This document shows, piece after piece, positions 27,467 to 35,480 of a stretch of 64,000 bases of DNA. Positions within the stretch are counted from its first letter, which is position 1. The number at the start of each line of letters is the position of its first letter. Location of the stretch: NCBI GenBank assembly GCA_033851265.1, contig JAWWOW010000006.1:186001-250000 (forward strand). The letters are read 5' to 3'. The translations under genes and the position numbers were made by a program. The notes under the pieces were generated by a model that saw only the letters and a list, made by a program, of their open reading frames with translations, was not told where the DNA came from and searched no databases. The DNA is from JAWWOW01 sp033851265 (GTDB taxonomy: Bacteria > Actinomycetota > Actinomycetes > JAWWOW01).

Positions 27467-27934
27467 GTGGTGCTGCCGCCGTTTCAGAGCCTCATCGACG
27501 CACATGCCGGTGAGGTGTCGCGGTTGTGCCACGCCTTGGCCGGACCGAATGACGGTGCCGACTGCGCTCAGGCAACCTGGCTCGCCGCGCTGCGTGCGTA
27601 TCCGACGTTGAAGTCGGCAACCAACCTGCGCGGTTGGTTGTTGACGATCGCTGCGCGGGCCGCCATCGATCAGCACCGCGCGCGGAACCGGCGTGCGATA
27701 CCGGTCGAGACCGTGCCCGAACGCGCGGTGGCCGAGCATCACCAGCACGGCGACGAGATCTGGGCCGTGGTCCGCACCTTGCCGGAACGACAACGTCATG
27801 CGATCGGTCTTCGGTATGTCCTCGACCTGCCGCACGCTGAGGTAGCCCGCTCACTCGGAGTATCGCCCGCAATGAGTCGGCGCATCGTCAGCGACGCCCT
27901 CGCGACCTTACGAAACCAGTGGAGTCAGAAGTGA
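27467..27934 (+). CDS. RNA polymerase sigma factor, ECF-like
   Basis: 155 residues from a GTG. Region 2 (ADCAQATWLAALRAYPTLKSATNLRGWLLTIAARAAIDQHRARNR) and region 4 (LPERQRHAIGLRYVLDLPHAEVARSLGVSPAMSRRIVSDALATLRNQ) are both present, separated by a short linker, as in group 4 sigma factors. The stop overlaps the start of the downstream methyltransferase gene (GTGA). A six-codon ORF (27445-27465) just ahead could be a leader but has no other support. Promoter targets unknown. Confidence 0.85.
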   Translation: MVLPPFQSLIDAHAGEVSRLCHALAGPNDGADCAQATWLAALRAYPTLKSATNLRGWLLTIAARAAIDQHRARNRRAIPVETVPERAVAEHHQHGDEIWAVVRTLPERQRHAIGLRYVLDLPHAEVARSLGVSPAMSRRIVSDALATLRNQWSQK

Positions 27935-28527
27935 CCACCGATCTCGAGCGCGCGCTGCGCGCCTCCGCACCGCGTGACGAAGAGCCCATCGACATCGCCG
28001 CGATCGCGGCCGACGCCGGATTGCTCGACGTTGCTTACACCGTCACCGACGCTCCGATCGGTCGGCTCGTGCTCGCGCACAGTGACCGCGGCCTCGTTGC
28101 GTGTTCATACGACGAGGAAGACGTCGTGCTCGACCGGCTCGCTCGTCGGGTCAGCTCGCGCGTGATCCGGGCGCCACGACATTTCGATGACGTACGCCGC
28201 GAGCTCGACGACTACCTGGCCGGCGAGCGCACGACGTTCACGATGCCGGTTGACCTGCGGCTTGCCTCACCGTTCGGACAGTCGGTGCTCGAGGCCGCGC
28301 GAGAGGTTGCCTACGGGCACACGGCGACGTACTCATCGATCGCCGCCGCGTTGGGCAACCCGAATGCATCGCGCGCTGTCGGCAATGCACTCGGTGCCAA
28401 CCCGGTGTGCATCGTCGTGCCGTGCCATCGCGTGGTGCGGGCCGGTGGGGACCTCGGTGGCTACGCCGGTGGCACTGACATCAAGCGGCGGTTGCTCGAC
28501 CTGGAAGCAGCCGCAGCAGCAACGTGA
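27931..28527 (+). CDS. ogt: methylated-DNA-[protein]-cysteine S-methyltransferase with N-terminal extension
   Basis: 198 residues from the GTG at 27931. The C-terminal half has the full active site: SPFGQSVLEAAREVAYGHTATYSSIAAALGNPNASRAVGNALGANP, then VPCHRVVRAGGDLGGYAGG, with the acceptor cysteine in PCHR. It removes alkyl groups from O6 of guanine. The first ~35 residues (TTDLERALRASAPRDEEPIDIAAIAADAG) are not part of the family core. Being coupled to a sigma factor gene, this extension may be an anti-sigma-type contact; inference only. The 3' end overlaps the convergent cytX gene by 47 bp. Confidence 0.92.
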   Translation: MTTDLERALRASAPRDEEPIDIAAIAADAGLLDVAYTVTDAPIGRLVLAHSDRGLVACSYDEEDVVLDRLARRVSSRVIRAPRHFDDVRRELDDYLAGERTTFTMPVDLRLASPFGQSVLEAAREVAYGHTATYSSIAAALGNPNASRAVGNALGANPVCIVVPCHRVVRAGGDLGGYAGGTDIKRRLLDLEAAAAAT

Positions 28528-29851
28528 CGCCAGCGGCGACGGCGAACGACAGCATTGACGCACTCATCCAGCCCTGTGGTGTGAAGTGCAGCCACTCCTG
28601 CACCTGCGTCCAACCGGTTCGCCACCAACCGACATAACCCGGGTTGATCAGTTGGTAGACAACGATGCCCGCGACCCACGGCACCAGTCGCGACCAGCGC
28701 GCCGGCGCGTCTGCCGAGATGTTCCAGACATCTCGGCGTACGACGAAGTAGTCGACGACGAAGACCGCGAACATCGGGACAAACACCGAGCCAATCAGCG
28801 ACAGGAAACTCTGGTAGTCCTTGATGTGAAGGACTAGCGCGAGCACGGTCGCGAGTGGACCGATGACGAGCGCCAATGCGCGCCGGTCCAGTTTTGGCGC
28901 GATGTTCTGTACGGACACGACAGTGGAGTAGGTATCAGCGAACGACTGGTCCAATTCCCGCAGCACGAGCACGCCGAACGCAAGCCAACCGACGGGTATG
29001 GCGATGAACGCCGCGAACATGTCATGCGCCAGCACGTCCGGGTCGCTACTGGCGCGCACCACCGTGACGAGAGCGATGACCCCGAGCGTCAGATAGGCGA
29101 TCTGGGTGATGGCGTAGCCGATGAACGCGCCACCGAACGCCGCACGCGGTGAGCGCGAGTGCCGGCTGTAGTCACTCGCCAATGGCACCCACGAGACCGC
29201 GAGCGCGATGCCGAGGTCGACGGCCAGCCAGAAGCCAGTCCACGAGCCTTTCGTAACGGACGGCAGCGGTTCACGAAGCAGTTGGACGAACAGGTACAGC
29301 GTCGCGATCGTCACCCCGATGAGTGCGTAGCGGCGCAGCACACGCACCGAACCCAGCGGACGAATCGCCATGACGGTGGTCAGCGCGCCGGCTACGACGA
29401 CGTATGGCCAGCGCGTCTCCCACGGCAGCAGCTGCGCAGCTGCCTGAGAAATGATGACGATCTCGAACACCGTCCAGCCGACGAGTTGCACGACGTTGAG
29501 CAGCGTCGGCACCAGCGAAAGCTTCCGACCGAACAGCCCGCGCATCAGCACCATTGACGGCGCCCCGGTCTGTGCGCCCGAGACGGCGGCCAGACCGAGC
29601 AACAGCGAGCCCAGGACGGTGCCGACCACGATCGCACTGAGCGCCGCGACGATGGACAGCGCCGCATCGGTCGGGTAGAGCACGAAGATTGCGACCGGCG
29701 GGCCGAGCAGGGACACCCCGAGGTTGCCCCACAGACCGATCTGGTCCCAGAGCGACAGCACGCGCGTGGGCGGCTGGTCCAAGGTGAGTGGGGCTTCCGT
29801 TGCAACAGCTGGCGCTGGCTCCGAAGCATTGCGTTGCGTTGTGGTTGCCAC
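28481..29851 (-). CDS. cytX: NCS1-family hydroxymethylpyrimidine/thiamin-precursor transporter
   Basis: 456 residues, about twelve membrane helices. NCS1 features include LWDQIGLWGNLGVSLLGPPVAIFVL at the start, QTGAPSMVLMRGLFGRKLSLVPTLLNVVQLVGW in helices 2-3, and WVPLASDYSRHSRS in helix 6-7. A TPP riboswitch directly upstream marks it as the CytX type, taking up hydroxymethylpyrimidine or a related thiamin precursor. The GTG start (29851) lies right after an AGGGAG ribosome site contained in the riboswitch. tenA, a salvage enzyme of the same pathway, is 1 kb away on the same strand. Confidence 0.9.
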   Translation of the reverse strand: MATTTQRNASEPAPAVATEAPLTLDQPPTRVLSLWDQIGLWGNLGVSLLGPPVAIFVLYPTDAALSIVAALSAIVVGTVLGSLLLGLAAVSGAQTGAPSMVLMRGLFGRKLSLVPTLLNVVQLVGWTVFEIVIISQAAAQLLPWETRWPYVVVAGALTTVMAIRPLGSVRVLRRYALIGVTIATLYLFVQLLREPLPSVTKGSWTGFWLAVDLGIALAVSWVPLASDYSRHSRSPRAAFGGAFIGYAITQIAYLTLGVIALVTVVRASSDPDVLAHDMFAAFIAIPVGWLAFGVLVLRELDQSFADTYSTVVSVQNIAPKLDRRALALVIGPLATVLALVLHIKDYQSFLSLIGSVFVPMFAVFVVDYFVVRRDVWNISADAPARWSRLVPWVAGIVVYQLINPGYVGWWRTGWTQVQEWLHFTPQGWMSASMLSFAVAAGVTLLLRLLPGRATAA

Positions 29852-29852
29852 C

Positions 29853-29958
29853 GCACGCTCCCTACGCCGGCATTACCCGGACAGGTTCCTGCGGTCGGCG
29901 GCCCCGGTGTGAACTTGCCGCCCTCTCAGCCCGGTCGGTCCGAGCTCCCGCGTATGCA
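29853..29958 (-). promoter_or_regulatory. TPP riboswitch (THI element)
   Basis: Read on the reverse strand, the conserved blocks appear in order: GCGGGAGCTCGG, GGGCTGAGAGGG, GACCGCAGGAACCTG, and TCCGGGTAATGCCGGCGTAGGGA. CTGAGA and the ACCTG/GGGTAATGCCGGCG region are the pyrimidine- and pyrophosphate-sensing helices. The 5' side GCATACGC can pair with GCGTGC next to the start codon as P1. The AGGGAG that serves as ribosome site for cytX lies in the aptamer's 3' end, so ligand binding should hide it. Confidence 0.95.
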
Positions 29959-29975
29959 GAGACCGACCCTAGCCC

Positions 29976-30836
29976 TCACTTGAGCAGCTTCGACAACCGT
30001 CGGTCGGCCAGCGGCTTGCCACCGGTCTGGCAGGTCGGGCAGTACTGCAACGAAGAGTCGTGGAAGGAAACCTCGCGAACCGTGTCGCCGCACACTGGAC
30101 ACGGCTCGCCGGTCCGGGCGTGGACTCGCATGTTCGACCGCTTGCCGTCCTTCAGCTCTTTGGCCGGTTTGCCAGCGGCCCGCTCTGAAGCAGCGCCGAG
30201 GATGTCGTGCATCGCTGCGAACAACCGCCCGGTCTCCTCCGCGGTGAGGTTCGCCGCCGCCTTGAAGGGCGACAGCCGCGCAGCGTGCAGGATCTCGTCG
30301 GAGTAGGCGTTGCCGATGCCGGCGATCACGGTCTGGTCGGTGAGCACGCCCTTCAGTTGGGCGCGTCGACCGGCCAGCAGCTCGCCGAACGCCGACTCCG
30401 TCAATGCCGGATCTAGCGCGTCGACACCGAGCCGCGCGATGCCCGGCACTGCACTGGGGTCCCGGACGATGTAGACGGCGAGGCGTTTCTGGGTCCCGGC
30501 CTCGGTGAGGTCGAAGCCGGCATCGGTGTCGAGACGCACGCGCAGCGCGATGGGTCCCTTGCCTGGTTTGAGCGGCGTCGGCGCGAGCGCATCACTCCAC
30601 CGCAGCCAGCCCGCGCGGGCAAGGTGCACGACGAGATGCAGGCCGCCGACCTCGAGATCCAGGAACTTTCCGTGCCTGCGCACGTCGTCGATCGCCAAGC
30701 CCAGCAGCGCGGTCGGGGGCGGGTCGAACGTCTTCAGCACGCTGATCGCAGCCACATCGATGCGCGCGATGGTGCGACCGACCGCCTGCTCACGCAGGAA
30801 CCCGGCGAGCGCCTCGACCTCGGGTAGTTCGGGCAC
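29976..30836 (-). CDS. Fpg/Nei family DNA glycosylase
   Basis: 286 residues from the GTG at 30836, which gives the essential N-terminal (M)PELPEVEALAGFL; after initiator removal the proline is the catalytic nucleophile. The helix-two-turn-helix QTVIAGIGNAYSDEILHAARLSPF and the zinc finger CPVCGDTVREVSFHDSSLQYCPTCQTGGK are intact. It excises oxidised bases and cuts the strand. Fpg versus Nei cannot be settled. It is last in the dehalogenase-tenA-fpg run, with a 4-bp gap to tenA. Confidence 0.92.
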   Translation of the reverse strand: MPELPEVEALAGFLREQAVGRTIARIDVAAISVLKTFDPPPTALLGLAIDDVRRHGKFLDLEVGGLHLVVHLARAGWLRWSDALAPTPLKPGKGPIALRVRLDTDAGFDLTEAGTQKRLAVYIVRDPSAVPGIARLGVDALDPALTESAFGELLAGRRAQLKGVLTDQTVIAGIGNAYSDEILHAARLSPFKAAANLTAEETGRLFAAMHDILGAASERAAGKPAKELKDGKRSNMRVHARTGEPCPVCGDTVREVSFHDSSLQYCPTCQTGGKPLADRRLSKLLK

Positions 30837-30840
30837 GGTG

Positions 30841-31452
30841 TCAGTCTGCCTCGACGTCCCAGAACGCGAGCTCGTGCTCGAATGCGGTGCGGAACGCGTG
30901 CTCGGCGACGGGCGTGTCGGGAGCAGCCTCGTCGAGCATCTCCGCACATCGGTCGGCAAGGGCGGCGAAGGCCGGATCGGCGTACGTCGCAATCCACCGC
31001 GCGTACCTCGGGTCGGCAGGCAGGGCAGCCGCCAGCCGCTGGCCGAGCTCGCTGTACCCCCACATGCAGGGCAGCACGGCGGCCAGCCCGGTGCCATAGG
31101 ACGCAGCCGCGTCGAGCAGGAAGGACGTGTACGCCGTACACGCGGCGTTCTTGGTCGCACCGCCGAGATCGGCGCCGAACTCAGCGGCCATCTCACGATG
31201 CAACGTGAGCTCGTCATGCCAGGTCGCATGCGCAAGGTCGACGAGATCCCCGAGGTGGTGGTCCGGGGCTTGCCAGGCGAGCCGGCTGAAGACCCGCACA
31301 TAGTCGAGCAAGAAGAGGTAGTCCTGCTCCAACCACCGTCGGAACACCGCCGGATCCAGGTCGCCGCGCGCGATCCCCGCGACCGTCGGGTGGGTCAACT
31401 GCGCCGCGACGTAGGGAGCACCGATGTCCTGCAGGCGTCTCGACAGGCTCAT
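30841..31452 (-). CDS. tenA: TenA family aminopyrimidine aminohydrolase
   Basis: 203 residues from the ATG at 31452. All-helical TenA fold: PYVAAQLTHPTVAGIARGDLDPAVFRRWLEQDYLFLLDYVRVFSRLAWQAPD, then ATKNAACTAYTSFLLDAAASYGTGLAAVLPCMWGYSELGQRLAA. The conserved Cys (LPCMWGY, usually in the active site of the TenA_C class) and Tyr/Glu residues are visible. TenA recycles damaged thiamin by hydrolysing aminopyrimidine products. Its start overlaps the dehalogenase stop (ATGA). No riboswitch precedes this operon. Confidence 0.9.
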   Translation of the reverse strand: MSLSRRLQDIGAPYVAAQLTHPTVAGIARGDLDPAVFRRWLEQDYLFLLDYVRVFSRLAWQAPDHHLGDLVDLAHATWHDELTLHREMAAEFGADLGGATKNAACTAYTSFLLDAAASYGTGLAAVLPCMWGYSELGQRLAAALPADPRYARWIATYADPAFAALADRCAEMLDEAAPDTPVAEHAFRTAFEHELAFWDVEAD

Positions 31453-32372
31453 GACCCGCCCATGAAACTGCTGACCACGGCCGCGAGCTCGTCGGGGCAG
31501 TCCTCTTGGACGAAGTGCCCGCCGCCAGGAATGCGGCTGTGCGGCTGCCCGGCGGCGCCCGGGATGCGCGGCCGCATGAGCTCGTCGACGCCGGCCGTGA
31601 CCGGGTCCGCGTTGCTGAACGCGGTGCGGAATGGTCGGTCGAACTCCGCGAGCGCTACCCAGGCCCGCTGCTGGGCCGGCGTCTCCGGGTGATCCGGGGA
31701 CTGCGGGATCAGGTCCGGCATCGCGCGCGGCCCCATCTTGTACTCCGGTCCGGGGAACGGCGCGTCGTACGCCGCGAGAACCTCGGGGGCGAGCTCGGTG
31801 TGGCACCCGCTCTGCACGAGGAACCCCACGGGCAGGTCCGGCGTACGCACCACGAAGTCATGAAAGCGCCACCACAGCTCCGGCATTCGATGCTGTCCGT
31901 CCGGCAGTCCGGTATTGGTGGCGAGCACGCGGGTGAAGCGGTCCGGGTGCTCAGCGACGAGGCGCAGCCCGATGAGGCCGCCCCAGTCGTGACAGACGAG
32001 GCTGATGTGACTCAGCTCGAGGACGTCGAAGAGCGCGGCACCCATCCAGGCCACGTGCCCGGTGTAGGTGTGGTCGGTCAGCTCCGCAGGCTTGTCTGAG
32101 CGCCCGAAGCCGACGAGATCCGGGGCGATGACGCGATGTCCCGCCTCCGCCAGGACCGGGATGAGCCGGCGATAGAGGAAGCTCCACGTCGGCTCACCGT
32201 GCATGAGCACGACGACGTCGCCGTCGCTCGGTCCTTCATCGATATACGCGATCCGGAGCGTGTCCTCGTGGCCGTCGCGTCGGACGGGCACCCCGAGATT
32301 GGCGTAGTGCGCGGGGCAGGCGAAGCCAGGCAGGTCGGCGAAGTACTCGTCAGGTGTTCGAAGGACATCCAT
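31449..32372 (-). CDS. haloalkane dehalogenase-like alpha/beta hydrolase
   Basis: 307 residues from the ATG at 32372. Strong match to the HLD family: MDVLRTPDEYFADLPGFACPAHYANL, MHGEPTWSFLYRRLIPVLAEAGHRVIAPDLVGFGRSDKP, nucleophile elbow CHDWGGLIG (Asp nucleophile), and C-terminal PGGGHFVQEDCP with the catalytic His. The Glu/Asp acid is probable in FSNADPV. It would release halide from haloalkanes, but natural substrates of many family members are unknown. First gene of an operon with tenA and fpg. A short TTCACA/TGTGAA dyad (32374-32397) overlaps the start. Confidence 0.88.
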   Translation of the reverse strand: MDVLRTPDEYFADLPGFACPAHYANLGVPVRRDGHEDTLRIAYIDEGPSDGDVVVLMHGEPTWSFLYRRLIPVLAEAGHRVIAPDLVGFGRSDKPAELTDHTYTGHVAWMGAALFDVLELSHISLVCHDWGGLIGLRLVAEHPDRFTRVLATNTGLPDGQHRMPELWWRFHDFVVRTPDLPVGFLVQSGCHTELAPEVLAAYDAPFPGPEYKMGPRAMPDLIPQSPDHPETPAQQRAWVALAEFDRPFRTAFSNADPVTAGVDELMRPRIPGAAGQPHSRIPGGGHFVQEDCPDELAAVVSSFMGGS

Positions 32373-32414
32373 ATTCACAGCATTGCGTAGGTGTGAACCC
32401 CGCAAATCGGGGGA

Positions 32415-32475
32415 AATAGGGGCATCCGCTCTCGGCGACGTAGAGCGATCAGGCACGGCCGCTCCGTCGCATCCG
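32415..32475 (+). other. potentially structured leader of the CAP-domain gene
   Basis: The stretch can fold as a three-way junction: an outer GGGGC/GCCCC pair, a GCTCT...AGAGC hairpin and a GGCAC...GTGCC hairpin. The stems are only 5 bp, so chance folding is possible. It ends a short way before an AGGGGG ribosome site. No known riboswitch consensus was recognised. Confidence 0.3.
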
Positions 32476-32503
32476 GTGCCATCAGCCCCAGGGGGTTCAT
32501 CTC

Positions 32504-32965
32504 GTGTCACTCCGCCAGCACACTCGTCGCGGCCTCGCCGTACTCGTCATCGCAGGAACCATGATGACCGGCACCGTCGTGCTGAACACGCCGGCTAACG
32601 CATCGAGCTCGGCTCCGACGGCACGCTACGTCGCCGCCACCGTGAACAACGCCCGGGCGAGCCATGGCATCCGGCGGCTCTGGGCGCGATCTGACCTGAA
32701 CTACATCGCCTACCAGCAGGCGATCCGCATGGCGCGAGCGCACACGATCTTCCATAACCCCTACCTGGCGTCGCAGGCGCGCAACTGGGTGCGGCTCGCG
32801 GAGAACGTCGGCACGGGGAGCTCGGCGGGCCAGATCGCCCTCGCGTTCATGCGCAGCCCCGGGCACCGGGCCAACATCCTCGGCTCCTGGAGTGACATGG
32901 GCGTGGGGATCGCCACCTCCGGCGGCCGGTACTACGTCGTCGAGGTCTTTCGCCAACGCGGCTGA
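32504..32965 (+). CDS. secreted CAP-domain (SCP/PR-1) protein
   Basis: 153 residues from a GTG preceded by AGGGGG. Signal peptide (GLAVLVIAGTMMTGTVVLNTPANA). The mature part is one CAP domain: VNNARASHGIRRLWARSDLNYIAYQQAIRMA, FHNPYLASQARNWVRLAENVGTGSSAGQIALAFMRSPGHRANILGSWSDMGVGIA. 'LAENVG' and 'SPGHRANIL' are family signatures. Compared with the classic HxxxE...E...H site, the first histidine may be H in AHTIFHN. CAP proteins bind lipids or cations or act extracellularly; exact role unknown. Confidence 0.88.
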   Translation: MSLRQHTRRGLAVLVIAGTMMTGTVVLNTPANASSSAPTARYVAATVNNARASHGIRRLWARSDLNYIAYQQAIRMARAHTIFHNPYLASQARNWVRLAENVGTGSSAGQIALAFMRSPGHRANILGSWSDMGVGIATSGGRYYVVEVFRQRG

Positions 32966-33259
32966 CCGGACCAGCGACAATCCGGACAAGTTGCGCCAGC
33001 TGGACTAGTCACAGAGCGTGCTTCTACGGCTACCGTCGGTGTTGTCCTTGAGGCACCACTTGAGGACCGGGCGGCCGCCGGTCGCCTGGGGTAAGCGATG
33101 ATCCGAGCTGTCCACACCGACGCTCTCTCCCCCAACGAGCAGAGCGCACGGAGACAACACGGTCGCCTAGGCGGCTCGGGGAGCTAGTGGCGAGACCGAA
33201 CCCGGCCTGGCGCGGGCGCTCTGCTGGTTGAGCGTTCTCCCTCGGACGGGAGCTCCACC
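32966..33259 (+). other. 294-bp leader/intergenic region rich in dyads
   Basis: No credible gene was found. Dyads: CGCTCT...AGAGCG (33121-33126/33141-33146) and CGGTC-GCC...GGC-GA-GACCG (33160-33198). The purine-rich GGGAG at the end is the ribosome site for the next gene. The region could be a long 5' UTR; no known riboswitch was recognised. Confidence 0.3.
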
Positions 33260-34600
33260 ATGTTCGGTTCTTCTTCGCCTGGGCGTCTCATGGCCCGGGC
33301 TGTGACGGTCAGCGGTCTGCTCGTCGCCGGCACGGTCGGCACCGCCGCCGTCGCCCTCGCACATCACCCGGAGATCGCCGCGACGACGGAGTGCGGTGGC
33401 ATCGTCCACTTCACCGCCACGGCGTGGCAGACCTCCAGCACCGCGGCTCGCACCAACCCGACGATCGGCGTCTCCTACTCCACCAACGGTGGGGCGTCGT
33501 TCGTGAACCTGCCGCAGCTGGCGGCGTACTACTTCGGGTCCGACAACGACTACGCGTTCAGCGACACGATCAACCTGAAGGACCTCACCGGTTCGCTCCC
33601 CGCGAGCGTCGTCATCAAGGCGACCGCGCTGGCCAAGTGGGCCAACGGTGCGGCCTCCGGATCCAGCCGCCAGACCGGGGTCCTGACCCTGACCGGCTGC
33701 CCGGCCCAGCCAAGCGCCTCGATCTCTGAGGTCAGCTGCTCCAACGGCGCCGCGACCGTCAAGCTCAACAATGACGGCGACGACGCAGTCGAGTTCACCG
33801 TGAGCGGCCCCGACGGCGTCTCGACGCACTCGGTTGCTGGTCATGGCACCAAGAGCCTCACCAAGGACGTCGCCGAAGACGCCGACGCGACCTACTCGGT
33901 CTCGGCCGACGGAATGTCCACGGTCACCAAGGCGGTGCACCGCGACTGCACCCAGCCAGCGCCGACCGCGCTGTTCGCGAACGGCGAGAACTGCTCGTTC
34001 GACGTCACCTTCGGCAACGCCCTGGGCACCCAGGACGCCGTCTTCTCGGTGGCCGACACCAGCGGCAACACGGCCGAGGTCACGGTCGCGCCGGGCCAGG
34101 AGACGACGCGCAACCACGTCGTCGACCCGGGTACGTCGGACACGGTCACGGTCACCAGCCCGGGCATGTCGACCGCGACGCACACCCTTTCGTGCGCCGC
34201 TGCCGAGCTTCCGCCGGTCCAGGGGCCGCCCGTCGAGCAGCCTCCGACCGAGCAGCCTCCGACCGAGCAGCCTCCGACCGAGGAGCCTCCGACCGAGGAG
34301 CCTCCGACCGAGGAGCCGCCCGTCCAGGGACCCCCGGCGGAGCAGCCCCCGACGGAGACGCCTGGGTCCACACCGGTTGTCGAAACTCCGGAGACCCCTG
34401 GCTCATCGGTTCTGGGCACTCACACCAGCAAGACCACCAAGCCGGCCCGGCCGGCACCCTCGGTCGCGTCCGCGAGCGCGCAGCGTCAGCTGCCGTTCAC
34501 CGGCACGAACACCGCCGAGCTCCTCATTGCAGGGTTCCTGGCGCTGGCCTTTGGCGCAGCGCTCACCACTGCCGGTCGGCGCCGGGGGGACGTCCGCTAG
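33260..34600 (+). CDS. secreted cell-wall protein with LPFTG sorting signal
   Basis: 446 residues. Signal peptide (ARAVTVSGLLVAGTVGTAAVALA). The mature N-terminal ~290 residues hold three beta-rich segments with paired cysteines: one resembling actinobacterial surface proteins (ATTECGGIVHFTATAWQTSSTAARTNPTIGVSYS) and two Ig-like units (ISEVSCSNGAATVKLNNDGDDAVEFTVSGPDG, ANGENCSFDVTFGNALGTQDAVFSV). A Pro/Glu/Thr stalk of pentapeptides follows, then QRQLPFTGTNTAELLIAGFLALAFG and a basic tail RRRGDVR. It is the only canonical LPxTG protein among three sorting-signal proteins here. Likely a surface adhesin or matrix component. Confidence 0.82.
   Translation: MFGSSSPGRLMARAVTVSGLLVAGTVGTAAVALAHHPEIAATTECGGIVHFTATAWQTSSTAARTNPTIGVSYSTNGGASFVNLPQLAAYYFGSDNDYAFSDTINLKDLTGSLPASVVIKATALAKWANGAASGSSRQTGVLTLTGCPAQPSASISEVSCSNGAATVKLNNDGDDAVEFTVSGPDGVSTHSVAGHGTKSLTKDVAEDADATYSVSADGMSTVTKAVHRDCTQPAPTALFANGENCSFDVTFGNALGTQDAVFSVADTSGNTAEVTVAPGQETTRNHVVDPGTSDTVTVTSPGMSTATHTLSCAAAELPPVQGPPVEQPPTEQPPTEQPPTEEPPTEEPPTEEPPVQGPPAEQPPTETPGSTPVVETPETPGSSVLGTHTSKTTKPARPAPSVASASAQRQLPFTGTNTAELLIAGFLALAFGAALTTAGRRRGDVR
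34235..34324 (+). repeat. 15-bp tandem repeat coding for the Pro-Glu stalk
   Basis: Six units of GAGCAGCCTCCGACC or GAGGAGCCTCCGACC (the last diverged) encode the pentapeptide EQPPT/EEPPT. Such in-frame repeats can change copy number by slippage and alter the length of the wall-spanning stalk. Confidence 0.85.
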
Positions 34601-34621
34601 GCAGGCCCTGCAGTGCAGGAA

Positions 34622-34657
34622 ACGAGGCCCCCTTCCGGAAACGGGAGGGGGCTTCGT
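34622..34657 (+). terminator. Rho-independent terminator
   Basis: ACGAGGCCCCCTTCCG / CGGGAGGGGGCTTCGT, 13 of 16 pairs, loop GAAA, followed by CTCGTT. It ends the LPFTG gene transcript. Confidence 0.85.
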
Positions 34658-34723
34658 CTCGTTGACCCAGTGGTGCGCACCCGGTGAAACACTGGGGCTG
34701 ACCCCAGACGTGAAAGGGCAGTC

Positions 34724-35476
34724 GTGGCAAAGAGCAAAACAGCGCAGCGCGGCAGGCAGCCGGGCGGTGGCAAGAGCGGCCAGCACGGGCGGACGGCGCA
34801 GCGGGCCCGCGCGATCGAGGCCCGCGAGCAAGCCGAGGCAACCGAGCGGCGCCGGCGGCTGCGCTCCGGGCTGATCTTCGGGACGATCCTGGTGCTGGCG
34901 CTGGGCGCGATCGGCGGCGGGGTCGCGTGGTCGCTCGGGAAAGACGACCGCAAGCTCCCGGTGGCGGTGGTAGCGGATGGCGTGCAAGCGCCGCCATGGA
35001 CCCCACCCACTGACCCCTCGGCATCCATCGCCCAAGCGGGGTTGCGCTCGGCGCAGGGCGAGACGCTCGGCGGCACACACGTCCACTCCCACCTCGACAT
35101 CGTTGCCAACGGCAAGAAGGTCGACCTGCCCGCGCTCATCGGGATCGGCTCCGGCCCGACCGGCCAGCTCATCGCCGAGCTGCACACCCACAGCCCGGAC
35201 GGGATCATCCACGTCGAGGCACCGGACAGGACCCGCCGCTACGTACTCGGGCAGCTGTTCACCGAGCTGGGCGTCAAGCTCGACGCGACCCACCTCGGCA
35301 GCTTCACCGCCGGCGACGGCAAGACCCTCGTCGGCTACGTCGACGGCAAGAAGGTCGACGGCGACCCGGCCCGGATCGAACTGAAGAACCACCGCCAGAT
35401 CGCGCTCATCTTCGGTACGGCCGACCAGCAGCAGAACCCGCCGGCAACGTTCGACTTCAAGAAGGCGGGCGTCTAA
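34724..35476 (+). CDS. membrane-anchored histidine-rich protein, uncharacterised
   Basis: 250 residues. A basic N-terminal tail (~45 residues, Gln/Arg/Gly-rich), one membrane helix (SGLIFGTILVLALGAIGGGVAWSL), then an extracytoplasmic domain. That domain contains GGTHVHSHLDIVANGKKVDLPALIGIG and ELHTHSPDGIIHVEAPDRTRRYVLGQLFTELGVKL. The 'HxHxHLxI ... LHTHxxxGxIHVE' pattern occurs in an unnamed family of several phyla and looks like a metal site. It converges on csoR with 4 bp between stops, which suggests a link to copper or another metal, but this is inference. Confidence 0.7.
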   Translation: MAKSKTAQRGRQPGGGKSGQHGRTAQRARAIEAREQAEATERRRRLRSGLIFGTILVLALGAIGGGVAWSLGKDDRKLPVAVVADGVQAPPWTPPTDPSASIAQAGLRSAQGETLGGTHVHSHLDIVANGKKVDLPALIGIGSGPTGQLIAELHTHSPDGIIHVEAPDRTRRYVLGQLFTELGVKLDATHLGSFTAGDGKTLVGYVDGKKVDGDPARIELKNHRQIALIFGTADQQQNPPATFDFKKAGV

Positions 35477-35480
35477 CCCG

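Noticed and set aside
32401..32503. Cyclic di-AMP (ydaO) riboswitch before the CAP-domain gene
   Set aside because: Such riboswitches often precede actinobacterial wall proteins, but the conserved internal blocks are missing.
33167..34183. 338-codon reverse-strand frame under the LPFTG protein gene
   Set aside because: Arg/Gly/Asp-rich shadow frame; the forward protein has a signal peptide, repeats and a sorting signal.
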